This document shows positions 22,554 through 33,266 of a DNA stretch of 64,000 nucleotides, piece after piece. The first letter of the stretch is position 1. The number at the start of each line of letters is the position of its first letter. The translations under genes were made by a program, and so were the position numbers. Source of the stretch: Zanthoxylum bungeanum (lineage: Eukaryota; Streptophyta; Magnoliopsida; Sapindales; Rutaceae). The notes under the pieces are model-generated. The model did no database searches and had not been told where the DNA came from. It saw nothing but the letters and a program-made list of their open reading frames with translations. Location of the stretch: NCBI GenBank assembly GCA_019454045.1, contig SKCR01018457.1:1-64000 (forward strand), written 5' to 3'.

Positions 22554-24723
22554 TTATCTGCCTACTACCATAGTGATTGTCATATCATTTGTGGATACAA
22601 TGTCATGAGCATCCAAAAATAAATCACAATCTACAGAGGTTCTCATTGAAGTAAATGTGGGCTGTCTAGGCAACGGTAGTGTTGGAGTTTCACTCTCAAG
22701 CATTAGCACTACCGATGCCATTGTTGGTCTATACGTTGCAGAATCTTGCACACATAACATTCCCACTTGTATGCATCTCAACACTTGCTTTTGAGAACAA
22801 GTATTCATGATGTTTGGATCAACGAGCTCCATTGCTTTGTCTTCATTCCAAAGATTCCATGCCTGGAATGATACCAGGAATTTCATTTTAAAAGTATTTG
22901 AAATCTCTTAATAATGGGTTAAAAATGACTATTTAAGTGATTTTAAATTTACTAGAAAACAAATCAATCTACTTACATATGCGATAAGGCTAGAGTGTTC
23001 TGCTAAACGGAAGCTAGTGTTCCTCCTGCTACTCACAATCTCTAGTAACAATACCCCAAAGCTATATACATCTGACTTTACTGAAAATAAGCCTTTCATT
23101 GCATATTCAGGAGCCATATAACCACTGCATTGTGACAATAAAAAAGGAGTGAAATTCAAATTAATAAAGTAGTTGACATGAGTTGAAATTTGGAAGGCCT
23201 CGTGTTATGTACATATGTGAACATGTCACACTTATTATCTGTGGCTGCTAGTTAGTTCAGTTTGTATAATATATTGAGTGGAAACAAAAAGTTTGGGATT
23301 TGAAAACCACTAACGTGATGAGTTGGGAATTGAGTTGTCATCATGCTATAATTATATATAATATCATACTTACTATGTGCCAACAACTCTATTTGTATTT
23401 GCTTCATTTTGGTTGAAACCAAATATTCTGGCCATGCCAAAATCTGAAATCTTTGGGTTCATATCTTCATCCAACAAAATATTGCTTGCCTTTAGATCTC
23501 GATGAATAATTTTAAGTCTTGAATCTCGATGTAGATAAAGGAGCCCTCTTGCAATCCCTTCAATAATTGTGAAGCGTATTGTCCAGTCTAGCCGTGATTG
23601 TTTTGTTGGGTCTTTCAAAACAATTATCGGAAAATACCATCAAACATCAATATAAATGCTTGATAAATCTTTAATGACTAATAAGATTAAAAAGAGACAT
23701 ACCAAAAAGAAAGAAATCCAAACTTTTGTTCGGCATGTACTCGTAAATCAACATATTTTCTTCCCCTTCAATGCAGCAGCCAAGTAGTCTAACAAGATTC
23801 CTATGTTGTAATTTGGCAATCAGTATAATCTCATTTTTAAACTCCTCTAATCCTTGGTCAGATCTTCTTGATAGCCTCTTTATAGCTATTTCTTGTCCTC
23901 CAGGAAGCTTTCCCTGTTAATAGAGATAAAAAAAATAATAATAATAAAATAAAATAAAATAAAAAAAACTTTCATTTTCATTTTTAGCATATTTCAGCTC
24001 ACAAGTATAGGACTAGCACACGAAGCTTCCCACATTAGAATCTGGGAAAAATTTAACATATTTAGCCTTATCTCAATCTTATCCTTACATTTTCTTTTAT
24101 TCTCCCTCAAACTGATGATTTACCCTTGTATTTTTATAAATAAAATGTTTTTGCAGCTTGAACCAGTAACTTAGAGGTCATAATAGAGTAATCTTACCGT
24201 TACACCAAAACTCATCCTCCTCACAAACGTTTGCAACGTTTACAAAATCAAACTATACCTTGTGGACAGGACCAAATCCCCCCTCCCCAAGCTTGTTGCC
24301 TTCTGAGAAATTGTTAGTAGCAACTACTATGGTATTGAAATTGAACATCGGTAATTCTGTTCCGTTTACTTGACTTCCATCCACAACCATGCCAGGCTGT
24401 CTAGAGAAATCTGTCTTTAATTCTTGCCTCTTGCTCTTATCCATTATTTTAGTTTCATTGTTCTTGCAACATGAAATTATTGAATCTTTGCACAAAGCTA
24501 CAGAGAAAAAGTTAAGAGACTAGAATCAAGAAACAGTCATAATATTCTTCAAAATGTCTTTTTATCTTATCTTCTATTTCCCCAGTTAAATGGAGAAATG
24601 AAAAGATCTCACCTTCCATTCTTCCTCTGAATCTCCACAAAAGCCATAAGGATATGCCTAGTAAGAGTGCTCCAATCACAGCAATTATAGCTATCACAGC
24701 TTTGGATATTTTGCTCTTGCCAC
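22554..24723 (-). CDS. Receptor kinase exons 2-7 (membrane helix and kinase), intact frame
   Basis: Exon 2 (24723-24613) encodes the membrane helix [20 protein letters not shown] followed by basic residues. Exon 3 gives the glycine loop [10 protein letters not shown] (usual form GxGxFGxVYK). Exon 4 gives the AIKRLS lysine, the C-helix region and the hinge ([14 protein letters not shown]). Exon 5 gives [12 protein letters not shown] (catalytic Asp) and DFGMARIF (metal-binding Asp). Exon 6 gives [22 protein letters not shown]. Exon 7 gives WNLWNE, the [14 protein letters not shown] end and a short tail. No stop or shift was found across these exons, so the kinase half looks catalytically complete. 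Introns are 345 bp or shorter. Confidence 0.87.
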
Positions 24724-26311
24724 CTACATTTAAGAGTTGAAAATGAATTTCAGTTGATATTATCAAGTATCTTAAGATAAATGAGAGTTAACTGGAGAAG
24801 CACAATTCATGAATCATTAGGACATACGAGTAGATTAAGAATAAGAATCGAGAGAAGGGGATACAAAGATTAAGAATCGAGTGAAATTTTGACTTACCTA
24901 ATTCAGAATCAGCAAGACGAACTTGCAATAAATTCCCCCCATTCTCAAAAGTCCGAACATCAATCAAATCCCCGTTCCATATCATGCACCCAATCCCAGT
25001 AATTTTAGCATATGCATTGCAAGAACAATTCTGCAGACACTTCTCTTGGCAAGTTTCGTGCCGCGCTGATAATACCTCTGCAAAATCTGGCAACTTCATT
25101 TTTAAACCCTTTAAACCCATCTGCTCTTCCATTTACCCATGCTTCACTGCCATCCCTCTGGCACTGCAGTTGAGTCCTCCTAACACACCCACCTGACCAA
25201 TTTCCCATTCTCCATTGCTCAAAATCTCTTGGCACGAATCCTTCCATACAACTGCATTTGGAGGAACCAAATGGATGACAGACCCCAAAATTCCCACAGA
25301 AATTATAAAGCTCACAATCATCTGCAGGCTGCTTTTGAACCACAGCCCAGTTCTTCGAACTACCATCCCACCTTAGCTCCTCCTCGTTCCCATCCCAGCC
25401 AATTCTGAACCTCAACAAAATAGATGCATTTGCTGGGACATATGTAATATACAAGCTTCCATCCGATTCCCTGGGAGATAGCTTAAAGCCAGATAAAAAA
25501 CTAGCGCAAGTAGCCATGGTGGGCACCACCTGTGAATATTACTGAATTCCATTGGCCACTCCTCCACCGCCTTTTTAACTCCTCCCATATCACTATCTGC
25601 GGCGAACCCTGAGGATCTACTCCCATAGTGAAGTTTCCTGGTGAAGGATCACTGGCAGATTTCCATGAAGTGAAAGCATGAAACTCTCCTATTGCAGAAT
25701 TTACCCGAACTCTCATGCCTGGTAGAAAAGTATCTGCTGGATGATCAAAACTCCGCCAATAGGCCTTACCAACATTACCAACGTTTTCACTGCTTGTAAG
25801 GATAAGATTTCCATCATCCGCGAGCATTGCTGTCGTGTTGTTTGACACAGCTGAAGCATTAGATGACCAAACTGCATTATTATTTCCATCTAAAACCATC
25901 AAATTGCCATCATCACCTATTGTCAAAGTCCCGGTTTCATCAGGAATTGGACTGTTTCTGTTTGCTACCCATACAACAGCTTTTTCATCAATCTTGTGGT
26001 GCCATATACCAACATACCTTAGACTAGAATTTCCAGGGCTAAAAAAACCCCAGTTCAAATATTTCCCCCGTGGAAATCAAGCTATCTCCATCTTTTATCA
26101 ACTGGCCTTTTGTGACTGTGTTAACTGCATGACCAAAATCAGCAAATGAACATGAAAGAAGAGCCAATGAAAGAAGAAAAACACTAAATGGGTGCTTGCT
26201 AGTAGGTCCATTGTGATGAAGGTGTAAGAATGTGCACAATTCAAAAGGAAGATGCTGATTGGAGTTGTTGTAGTATTGTGATGAAGAGAAGTTAATACTT
26301 AAAAACCTCAA
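22554..26311 (-). CDS. G-type lectin S-receptor-like Ser/Thr protein kinase, seven exons, three frameshifts
   Basis: A plasma-membrane receptor kinase: signal peptide, bulb-type lectin, S-locus glycoprotein, EGF-like and PAN/apple domains outside; one membrane helix; a cytosolic Ser/Thr kinase. Exons read on the minus strand: 26311-24898, 24723-24613, 24497-24259, 23913-23703, 23611-23374, 23124-22977 and 22862-22554 (stop). All introns have GT...AG ends, and the 211- and 238-bp kinase exons are classic for this family. Exon 1 carries three +1 insertions (26041-26047, about 25524-25531, 25099-25103). Discounting them the exons sum to 2667 nt, 889 codons including stop, exactly divisible by three and a normal family length. 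It is either a young pseudogene or a gene with sequence errors. It is closest by eye to B120-like members. The ligand is unknown. The start at 26311 is the only in-frame Met found. Confidence 0.88.
24898..26311 (-). pseudogene. Receptor kinase exon 1 (ectodomain) with three frameshifts
   Basis: From 26311 an unusually long N-terminus (about 40 residues) precedes the hydrophobic signal [15 protein letters not shown]. Then the lectin start [22 protein letters not shown], which runs into a stop because seven T (minus strand; 26041-26047) stand where six keep frame. The lectin continues in a second frame ([27 protein letters not shown]) to about 25530. There one extra base in the CACCACC stretch shifts it again. 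The third frame holds the S-locus and EGF-like region ([24 protein letters not shown]) until 25099-25103, where five A (minus strand) replace four. The last frame has the PAN domain ([30 protein letters not shown]). The 5' splice site is at 24897 (G|GTAAGT). Confidence 0.85.
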
Positions 26312-26925
26312 TTCGATTGCTAAATGTTGTAAACAAGAAGCAAGTTGCTAATTTGGAAAGGTCTCAAATTATTCCTTGTGTTTCCTAAAAAAATGACGAC
26401 ATTGACCAAGTGGATCCCACTCTAAAAGCCATTCAAATTATTCTCTCATGTGATTTTAGATTATTTTTGGATACTTATATTTTAAGGTCCTATCGATTCA
26501 CATTGGTAACTTCATACACAAGAAGCCAAAAAAAAAATAGAGGGAAATTGAGAAGGGTACTGCAAAAGCAATTCTTCGTCACCTAATTCTACTAATATAT
26601 ATGTATTCTCTGTATTTTGATAGAATCAGGTAATCTGATTACGTAATCAAAATAGAAACTATACTTCTGGAAAGCTCTTTTCAGTCTACAATAGACTGCA
26701 TAAGCTAATATACCAAAATATGATCTTAGCATAATAAAAACATAAAGGTTGTTTCACAACAGATTTCTTCAATGAAAAAATCTATTCAAGAATACCATTT
26801 TATATTCTTTAGCTAAAATACACAATCTAATATAGACAATAACCAATTAATCTTGATTGTTCTATTAAGTTGACAAGAGAAAAATTTCCTCAAAGTCTAC
26901 CATAGATTTTGGAGTATAACTTTTG
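26312..26925. other. Sequence upstream of the receptor kinase
   Basis: It would hold the promoter and 5' untranslated region of the minus-strand kinase gene. AT-rich, no ORF or TE terminus recognised. I could not choose a TATA box with confidence among many AT words. Confidence 0.4.
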
Positions 26926-27449
26926 GGGTGATTGTGGGACCCCTAGGGTCGGATCGGTATCTTACGCAGCTAAAGTGGGTCTAACCCGTGGATATCAAGG
27001 ATATGTGTATTTTTAAAGTATTTTATAGAATACCATATTTTGTTACGAGTCCATAGGAAAAAACGGGGACTAAATCGGAGTCCAGAAACTCCGAAACGGA
27101 GAGAATGATGTTTTTGCGCTCATTGGTAGTAGTTGTCAGCATGTCGCGATGCTCGGGCTTGGGAGTCGCAATGCCCAATCTATGAATGTTCAGAGTCGCG
27201 ACGTGCAAGGGTGAGCATCGCGACACATGAAGCTCTGAGAGCTCAGTGTCGCGACGCTACATTGTGTAAAATATTGGCAGAGAGTATTTTTGCATTTAAT
27301 TCAATTCTAAACACTTCCAATTTTCTCCAAATACTTCAATAAATCTAAAAGTCCAATTTTAACATCAACACATGTTAGACAACAAACATACATGTATTCT
27401 AAATACATATATGCATTTCTAAATACATGTATTCTAAATACATATTGTG
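26926..27449. mobile_element. Gypsy-LTR-like fragment with GTCGCGAC repeats
   Basis: It contains TGTGGGACCCCTAGGGTCGG, 'cggggactaaatcggagtcc' and a cluster of GTCGCGAC/CATCGCGAC words (about 27140-27255), like the cluster inside the gypsy solo LTR at 13989-16564. The end (27390-27445) has a repeated acatgtattctaaatacat. No clear ends or TSD. It lies between the gene and the kinase fragment 27450-27780; a short string attggtagtag.tgtca occurs both at 27122 and 27781. Confidence 0.45.
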
Positions 27450-27780
27450 ATCAGCTCCCATAGTGAAGTTTCCTGGTGAAGGATCTCTGACAGATTTCCA
27501 TGAAGTGAAAGCATGAAGCTCTCCTATTGCAGAATTTACCCGAACTCTCATGCCTGGTAGAAAAGTATATGTTGGATGATCAAAACTCTGCCAATAGGCC
27601 TTGCCAACATTACCAACGTTTTCACTGCTTAATTATAATGATAAGATTTCCATCATCCGCTAGCATTAATTTCGTGTTGTTTGACACAGCTGAAGCATTA
27701 GATGACCAAAGTGCATTATTATTTCCATCTAAAACCATCAAATTGCGATCATCACCTATTGTCAAAGTCCCGGTTTCATC
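27450..27780 (-). pseudogene. Duplicated fragment of receptor kinase exon 1
   Basis: This 331-bp stretch matches 25612-25941 (lectin and early S-locus region of exon 1), same strand, with a small number of substitutions and one small block change (GTAAGG replaced by AATTATAATG near 27630). It ends abruptly in ...CCGGTTTCATC at 27780, 18 bp before the truncated LTR of element B. It holds no complete domain and no intron boundary, so a DNA-level copy cannot be told from a retrocopy. A non-functional remnant. Confidence 0.88.
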
Positions 27781-27797
27781 ATTGGTAGTAGCTGTCA

Positions 27798-29049
27798 AAG
27801 TGTAACATGTCTATTTGTTGTTAAATATATATTAAAGTAATATGTATTTTTTTGATTGAGCCAAGTATTACCTTTACCACCTAATATTTTAATATGATTA
27901 AAATAAAACAAATTTGACCAAAATTTTATCATGTCTCGTGCCATTTTTTTTTTTTATAAAAGGAGATTGTTTTCTTTTTCAAAAAGGTGGTGTTGACCAT
28001 ATATATTTAAATACACCTTTCTCTCACGTTTTTTTGGTTGAAAAATAAAGAGATAAATTGTTTTTGCTCATCTTCAACACACACTGCCGTGAGCTCTAAA
28101 AAATGGGTTTGGGAAATTAGTTTCAAATCCATGAAGAAAAGTGAAGGAAACTCAAAGAAAGTTTAAGGATTCATGAGTTTTAAAGGTAATTCTCTACATC
28201 CTAAAGTCTAGAAAGCTTGTTTCTTATTTCTTGAGTTGTTAGAAAAGTTCTAGGGTTCCTTTACTTGTGAAAATTTTGGGGCTTTTGTTTGTGGTTGATG
28301 GAGAAGGAAGTTTGTGCATGTGTGAAGTTATTTTGGAACTAATTAGTGTAATTTGTTTCCAATTTAATCAATTTATTGTTGGATAACATAGTTGCCAATC
28401 TAGAGTTTTTGATCCACTTAAAATAGCCTAGAATTCTTCTAGAGTTGTTCATATGTGGTGGGACTTCTTTGGTGTTTGATTAATTAGATTAATCTTGGAT
28501 AAAATGGGTTTAAGCATAAAAAATGGTTAATTTACCTTCTGGATCAGATCTGGAATTTTTAGTGCATATATTGATGTATTTTATGTTAAATTAATGTTAT
28601 GGATGCATTTTGGGAGTTGGAAAAATTGCTTGATATTATTTCCGACTTGAAATAAGCGAAAACGGCCAAAAATGACGTTACAGGGTGGATTTTGAGCCAA
28701 CCGGGTGACAGCTACCCAAACAGTAAATTTGTCACTGTTCGGGCAGCCATATAAACTGCCCAACACTATTGGCGCTGACCTGGGTAGTTTCCATAAGTGT
28801 CGGGTGGTCGGTTCGGTCAAAAATGTATTTTAGGCCATTTTGCGGAAAAACTGTTTTCATAAAAGTTTCGCGAGTTTTCAATCATGTTTATGTCAATATT
28901 TGATATTGAATAAATAGGTTTAAGGTGAAATATGAATAATTTATTCATATTAGATATTGAATAATTTATTCGGTATTTTGAAAAAGTTTTACAATACGAT
29001 TTCGCCCGACCCGCGCTTCCGCTGCGCCCCATCGCCCAAAACCCCAACA
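27798..29049 (+). repeat. 5' LTR of element B, truncated
   Basis: It aligns with 34555-35822 of the 3' LTR (aagtgtaacatgtc at the left end; gcccaaaaccccaaca at the right end). Ends in CA directly before the PBS. Confidence 0.85.
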
Positions 29050-29053
29050 AAAA

Positions 29054-29065
29054 TGGTATCAGAGC
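29054..29065 (+). other. Primer-binding site of element B
   Basis: TGGTATCAGAGC, complementary to the 3' end of initiator tRNA-Met, four bases after the LTR end. Confidence 0.9.
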
Positions 29066-29399
29066 GAGTCTGATGCTTCATCCATTACATTATTCATGAT
29101 TGATATATGATATATAATCCAATTTTAATGTTCGTACATGCTTGTAATCTATATATGTTTCCTTACTTTTCGGTTTTATGTTAACGGAAAATATAACAGA
29201 AATTTAATGGTTAAATTGTGTTATATTTTCTAAAGTAGAATTGAAATATTTAGAAAATGATTTAGATTTTAAATTCTGCATTGGATGTAGAGTATAACTT
29301 CCGTAGGAAAATCCCCGCTTTTAAATATGGCTGTAAAGTAACGTGTATTGGATACATGTTTCTTGGTTCGTCTTGTTAGTACGGTTTATGGGTATTTTT

Positions 29400-29818
29400 C
29401 TATAAGTGCATCTGAGATCGTGCCAAAGCTGTGAGGGTGTAGTTATAGAATTATTATCCATACCGGTTTTATAATGATACTGGAAAAATTCAAGTGAAAA
29501 TATAAATCCTGAACGTGCCAAAGCTGTCAGGACTACACCGGTAGCTTGAGTATGTCATTGACAAATGTAACCTTGATACGCCTCCCTGTGAATGTGCCAA
29601 AGCTGTCATAGCGAAAAACGGTCAGGACCAAAACCATGAGTCACTGGTGAGTGATTGACAATGAGTTGTCTACCTAATGAATATACATAGGCGAGATCGT
29701 GCCAAAGCTGTGAGTCGAAATATATTCATGGGATCCTACTCTCACTATGGAATTCGATTTGATTATTGAATTCCCGTTGTCCGTTTGGGATTACGGTATT
29801 ACGTAAAGTAGTGGGAGA
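29400..29818 (+). repeat. Element B leader module: four GTGCCAAAGCTG loops
   Basis: The motif TGTGCCAAAGCTGT or CGTGCCAAAGCTGT stands at 29419-29432, 29514-29527, 29593-29606 and 29698-29711. Flanks pair by eye: TCTATAA/TTATAGA (first), TCCTGA/TCAGGA (second), CTGTGA/TCATAG with one G-T pair (third), ATGAATATA/TATATTCAT (fourth). GGGATCCTA (29730-29738), paired GAATTC boxes, TTCCCG and TAGTGGGAGA (29809-29818) follow. Confidence 0.75.
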
Positions 29819-32800
29819 CACTGTTGGGTTAAGAATCCATAACTCAGGCAGTGCGTAATTTTATGGAATTTACTGCTTTCGTTTTTCCTTTTATTATATA
29901 CTGCTTATAGAATATCCTTCTAATACACTGCATAGTTTATTATTTGAATATATAGGTTTTTTGTCTTTACTTATGGTTGCATAGTTCTAGAATAGGTTCT
30001 AGAAAGACAGTAGACTTAGATATTGTTAGATTAGAGAAACCATCGGAAACTATTGTTCCGATTTTCTTGAAAATCAAGATGGTTTGTGACTTAGTTTCTA
30101 AATCATGATTAGGTAATCTAAATAGATATATGTTATAGGATGTAACTGTCTAGAGAGAATAGTTTCTTATGCAGTAAGAATTGACTTGAATAGTTCATGT
30201 CTCGAGATTCTTGACTGGCATTAAGAAAACCTCTTTAGTATTTTTATCTTTTAATGATGTTTCTTGGCTTTTAGTGACTTTTAGAAGTCACGTGTCTGAC
30301 ACAGTTTGTTAATCAATTATTTTACAATCGTTGTGAATAATTGAATGCAAATTATAAAGCTTAAGAAAGGAGATACGCATATTTGTGTATAGAGAATATC
30401 GATTCTCACAATACGACAACTATGGGTATTTATACCAGATCTCCCGTCTGGTTATTTGAAATAATGTTGAATAATTATTTTGATATTTGATATCGGAACT
30501 TGTGACTATTGGATAGTTACTTGTTCATTATAAACAGTTGTTGCATATTTTAAAACGACTAGTAGTGTCATTGATGAAAGATGAACATTAAGAAAATATT
30601 TGGTAAATTATAAATGACTTAGAACTGTGCTTTATGAGATTTTATCGTAAAAGCATGGATGCGTGTTCCTTATGATAAAGGATGGTCTGATACGAGTTCA
30701 CACCACATATCCTTATCCATTTAATGAATATTGCATTCAAGAAATGATTAAATCTCATTTAACCAATTATCATCATTGGACCACCGATTTATTAAACTAA
30801 TACATTGGATGTATGTGATTTAATGAATTAGAAATTGTCATGGATAGTTTTATGTACTTCGTAACTTAGTTAATGAATTGTCATGACTTAGTTACGTGTC
30901 TCCAATAGAGAACATGTTGAACGTCTTGAATTGTTCAAGAACTGTCAATATGTTACTAATGAAACTCGGATAGAATATTTTGAATAGTTCAAAGATATTA
31001 TTGTTGTAGTGTTGAAAACTTTGTCTTTAAAATTCATTGTGCGTCTTTGAATTGTTCGAAGATGTTTGATTTGATCAAGCGCATGAATTTATGGCAATTA
31101 GTTCTAAAGTTATTTAATGAATATGATTCTTACTCAATATTAAACTTCCACGATTCCATTTGATGGAATTGATCAGTGGGAGTTATCGATTCTTATATGA
31201 TTTGATTCTTTGATATTGAGTGTTACCGAATTAATTTACAATACTCTTGGGGTTATGCTCCAGTAACACTAATTTATCTCTTTGATATGTATAGTAGAAA
31301 AATTGAATCTTGAAAAGTTTAAGATTTGAAACTTTCTTTTGTATAATGGTTATATAATTGAAAGTATTTGTGCCTCGGAGGCATGAATGAAAGATTTATC
31401 ATTTATTCTATTTAATGGAATATTGTATTCTATTTGATAGAATATCTTTTCTATGATCCCGAGAGTAATAAAATAGTTTTGTTATTTGGTAGTTAACTTT
31501 GGATGTTTACAATTGTAGAAAAGACTTGACTTGTTGAAGTCAAATGTGAGAATGATAAACTGTAATGGAACTACGTAATTAATAAGATGAAAAGACCCTT
31601 AGACATCTTCCATATAAGTTTAATAGGATGTCAGAATCATTTACAAAGTATTCGATACTTAATGATTTTGTTTTTTCTTATTGAAGAAAATTATCCTATA
31701 ACTTATAGTGGGAGCGATATTTGATATCAATTCCGGAACTAGCATTGAACCATAGATCTGAGATTGTTCATGGCTTACTACGATCAAGTTTTGAACTTAA
31801 TTAAGCTTTCGTTATGAATAGTTCATAATATGTGCAAATTATTTGCCCAGCAAAAGCAAAGTGAGCTCGATAAAGGTTTGACCTTTATAGTATGACAGTG
31901 AGAAAGGTTATGCTCAGTAGTCTATTGTAAATTCTGATAAAACTTGTCTCTAGTCGCACTGATTGAACAATTAAGGATTTGTTGGCTAATGTTGATATTA
32001 GACTATGTATTTTAGCTAAAGAATGCAAAGTGGCGTTCTTAAGTGATTTCTTCGAATAAGAGATCCGTCATGATTTCTTTGTTTGAAGAATTCATTTTGG
32101 AATGGCCCTAGAGTTTGTATTATGCTAAGATCACAGTTTGATATACTAGCTTATGAAGCATATTGTAGACTCAGATAAGCTTTCCGGAAACTCGTGCTCT
32201 CTGTTTTTTTATTAGTCCGATTGTCTAGTTTTATCGAAGTATAGAGAATACGTATTTGTCAATAGGGTCAGTTGGAGCGTACAAATTTCTTTATAGTGTT
32301 ATATATCCTAAGTCTTCTTTTCTCCATGGAAGCAGTGAGAGTAGTCTCTATTATATTTGATATATAAAGTTTTATATATGATATAAAACTAAGAGACTTG
32401 TGAGATACTCCCATTAGTCGCATATTAGATATGATCTAATAAAAGACACAGCAAAACTATATGTATGACAGTTAGTGTAACTGTTTGACAGTTAACGTGT
32501 CTTTTATGTATATAGTATTTATCTTTCGTAAAGGATGATTCCTTTGTAGAAAGATAGATTGATTGGAATGTCTAGTCAATATTATGCATCATAGGATGAT
32601 GGCGTAATAAATACTATATTATATGCGATTAAATATATCAATTTAATCGTAATTGTTACGAGTTATTTTGATATGTTGCAGACCATATGATGGGCCTTGA
32701 AACATGTTCTTTGTGATCTTTGAGATATTAAGAACGAGTTTCTCATACATGGAGAATTTAGTCAGCAACCATAAGGTCAGATTAGTTTTGATTCTAATTA

Positions 32801-33251
32801 TGACATTAGATGGTCTATGTCATATAAAGTAAGAAAAGATGCAGTGGGAGTGTCACGGTTGATTCTACTGAACTAGTGGAATCAGATGCAACTTTTGAAG
32901 TATTGACTTATGAAGCTTCAAAGTGACATCATAGTATAGAAGTTTTCATATTAGTGTAGTGCATGTGGTTGTCTCAAAGTATTTGGATTTGATTTCTAAG
33001 TACATAGACAACTTAATAGCTATAGCACAATACTGATATAACATCTGAGTCATATTGATGTGGAATTTGGATTCTACAAAATATGGATGATGCTAGTTAA
33101 GGAAAACGGTTGGGTTTGTTGGACAGGCTCAATTTGTTAAAGTAGGCTTACTTGTTTGTTGCCAAACTCTTGAGTGCTGGTGAGCTCTTGAGGGCCATGA
33201 GTATGCGATATACATTGAGATGTGTATAAGATACCATGGATTGGCACTAGA
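29819..33251 (+). other. Element B interior without recognisable genes
   Basis: About 3.4 kb, AT-rich, stops in all frames, no zinc knuckle, protease, integrase or YxDD motif found. The first part (to about 31370) matches 35823-37400 in inverted orientation, so it is a real element sequence and not a chance spacer. Confidence 0.65.
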
Positions 33252-33266
33252 GCAAGTGGGAGAAAT
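33252..33266 (+). other. Polypurine tract of element B
   Basis: GCAAGTGGGAGAAAT directly before the 3' LTR start TGTTAGGG. The preceding gattggcactaga also resembles gattggctatagg next to the PPT of element A. Confidence 0.8.

Noticed and set aside
29819..33251. Possibility of a decayed pol in element B interior
   Set aside because: No zinc knuckle, DSG, integrase or YxDD remnant could be read, and alignment with element A's pol was not evident, so it is treated as originally non-coding.
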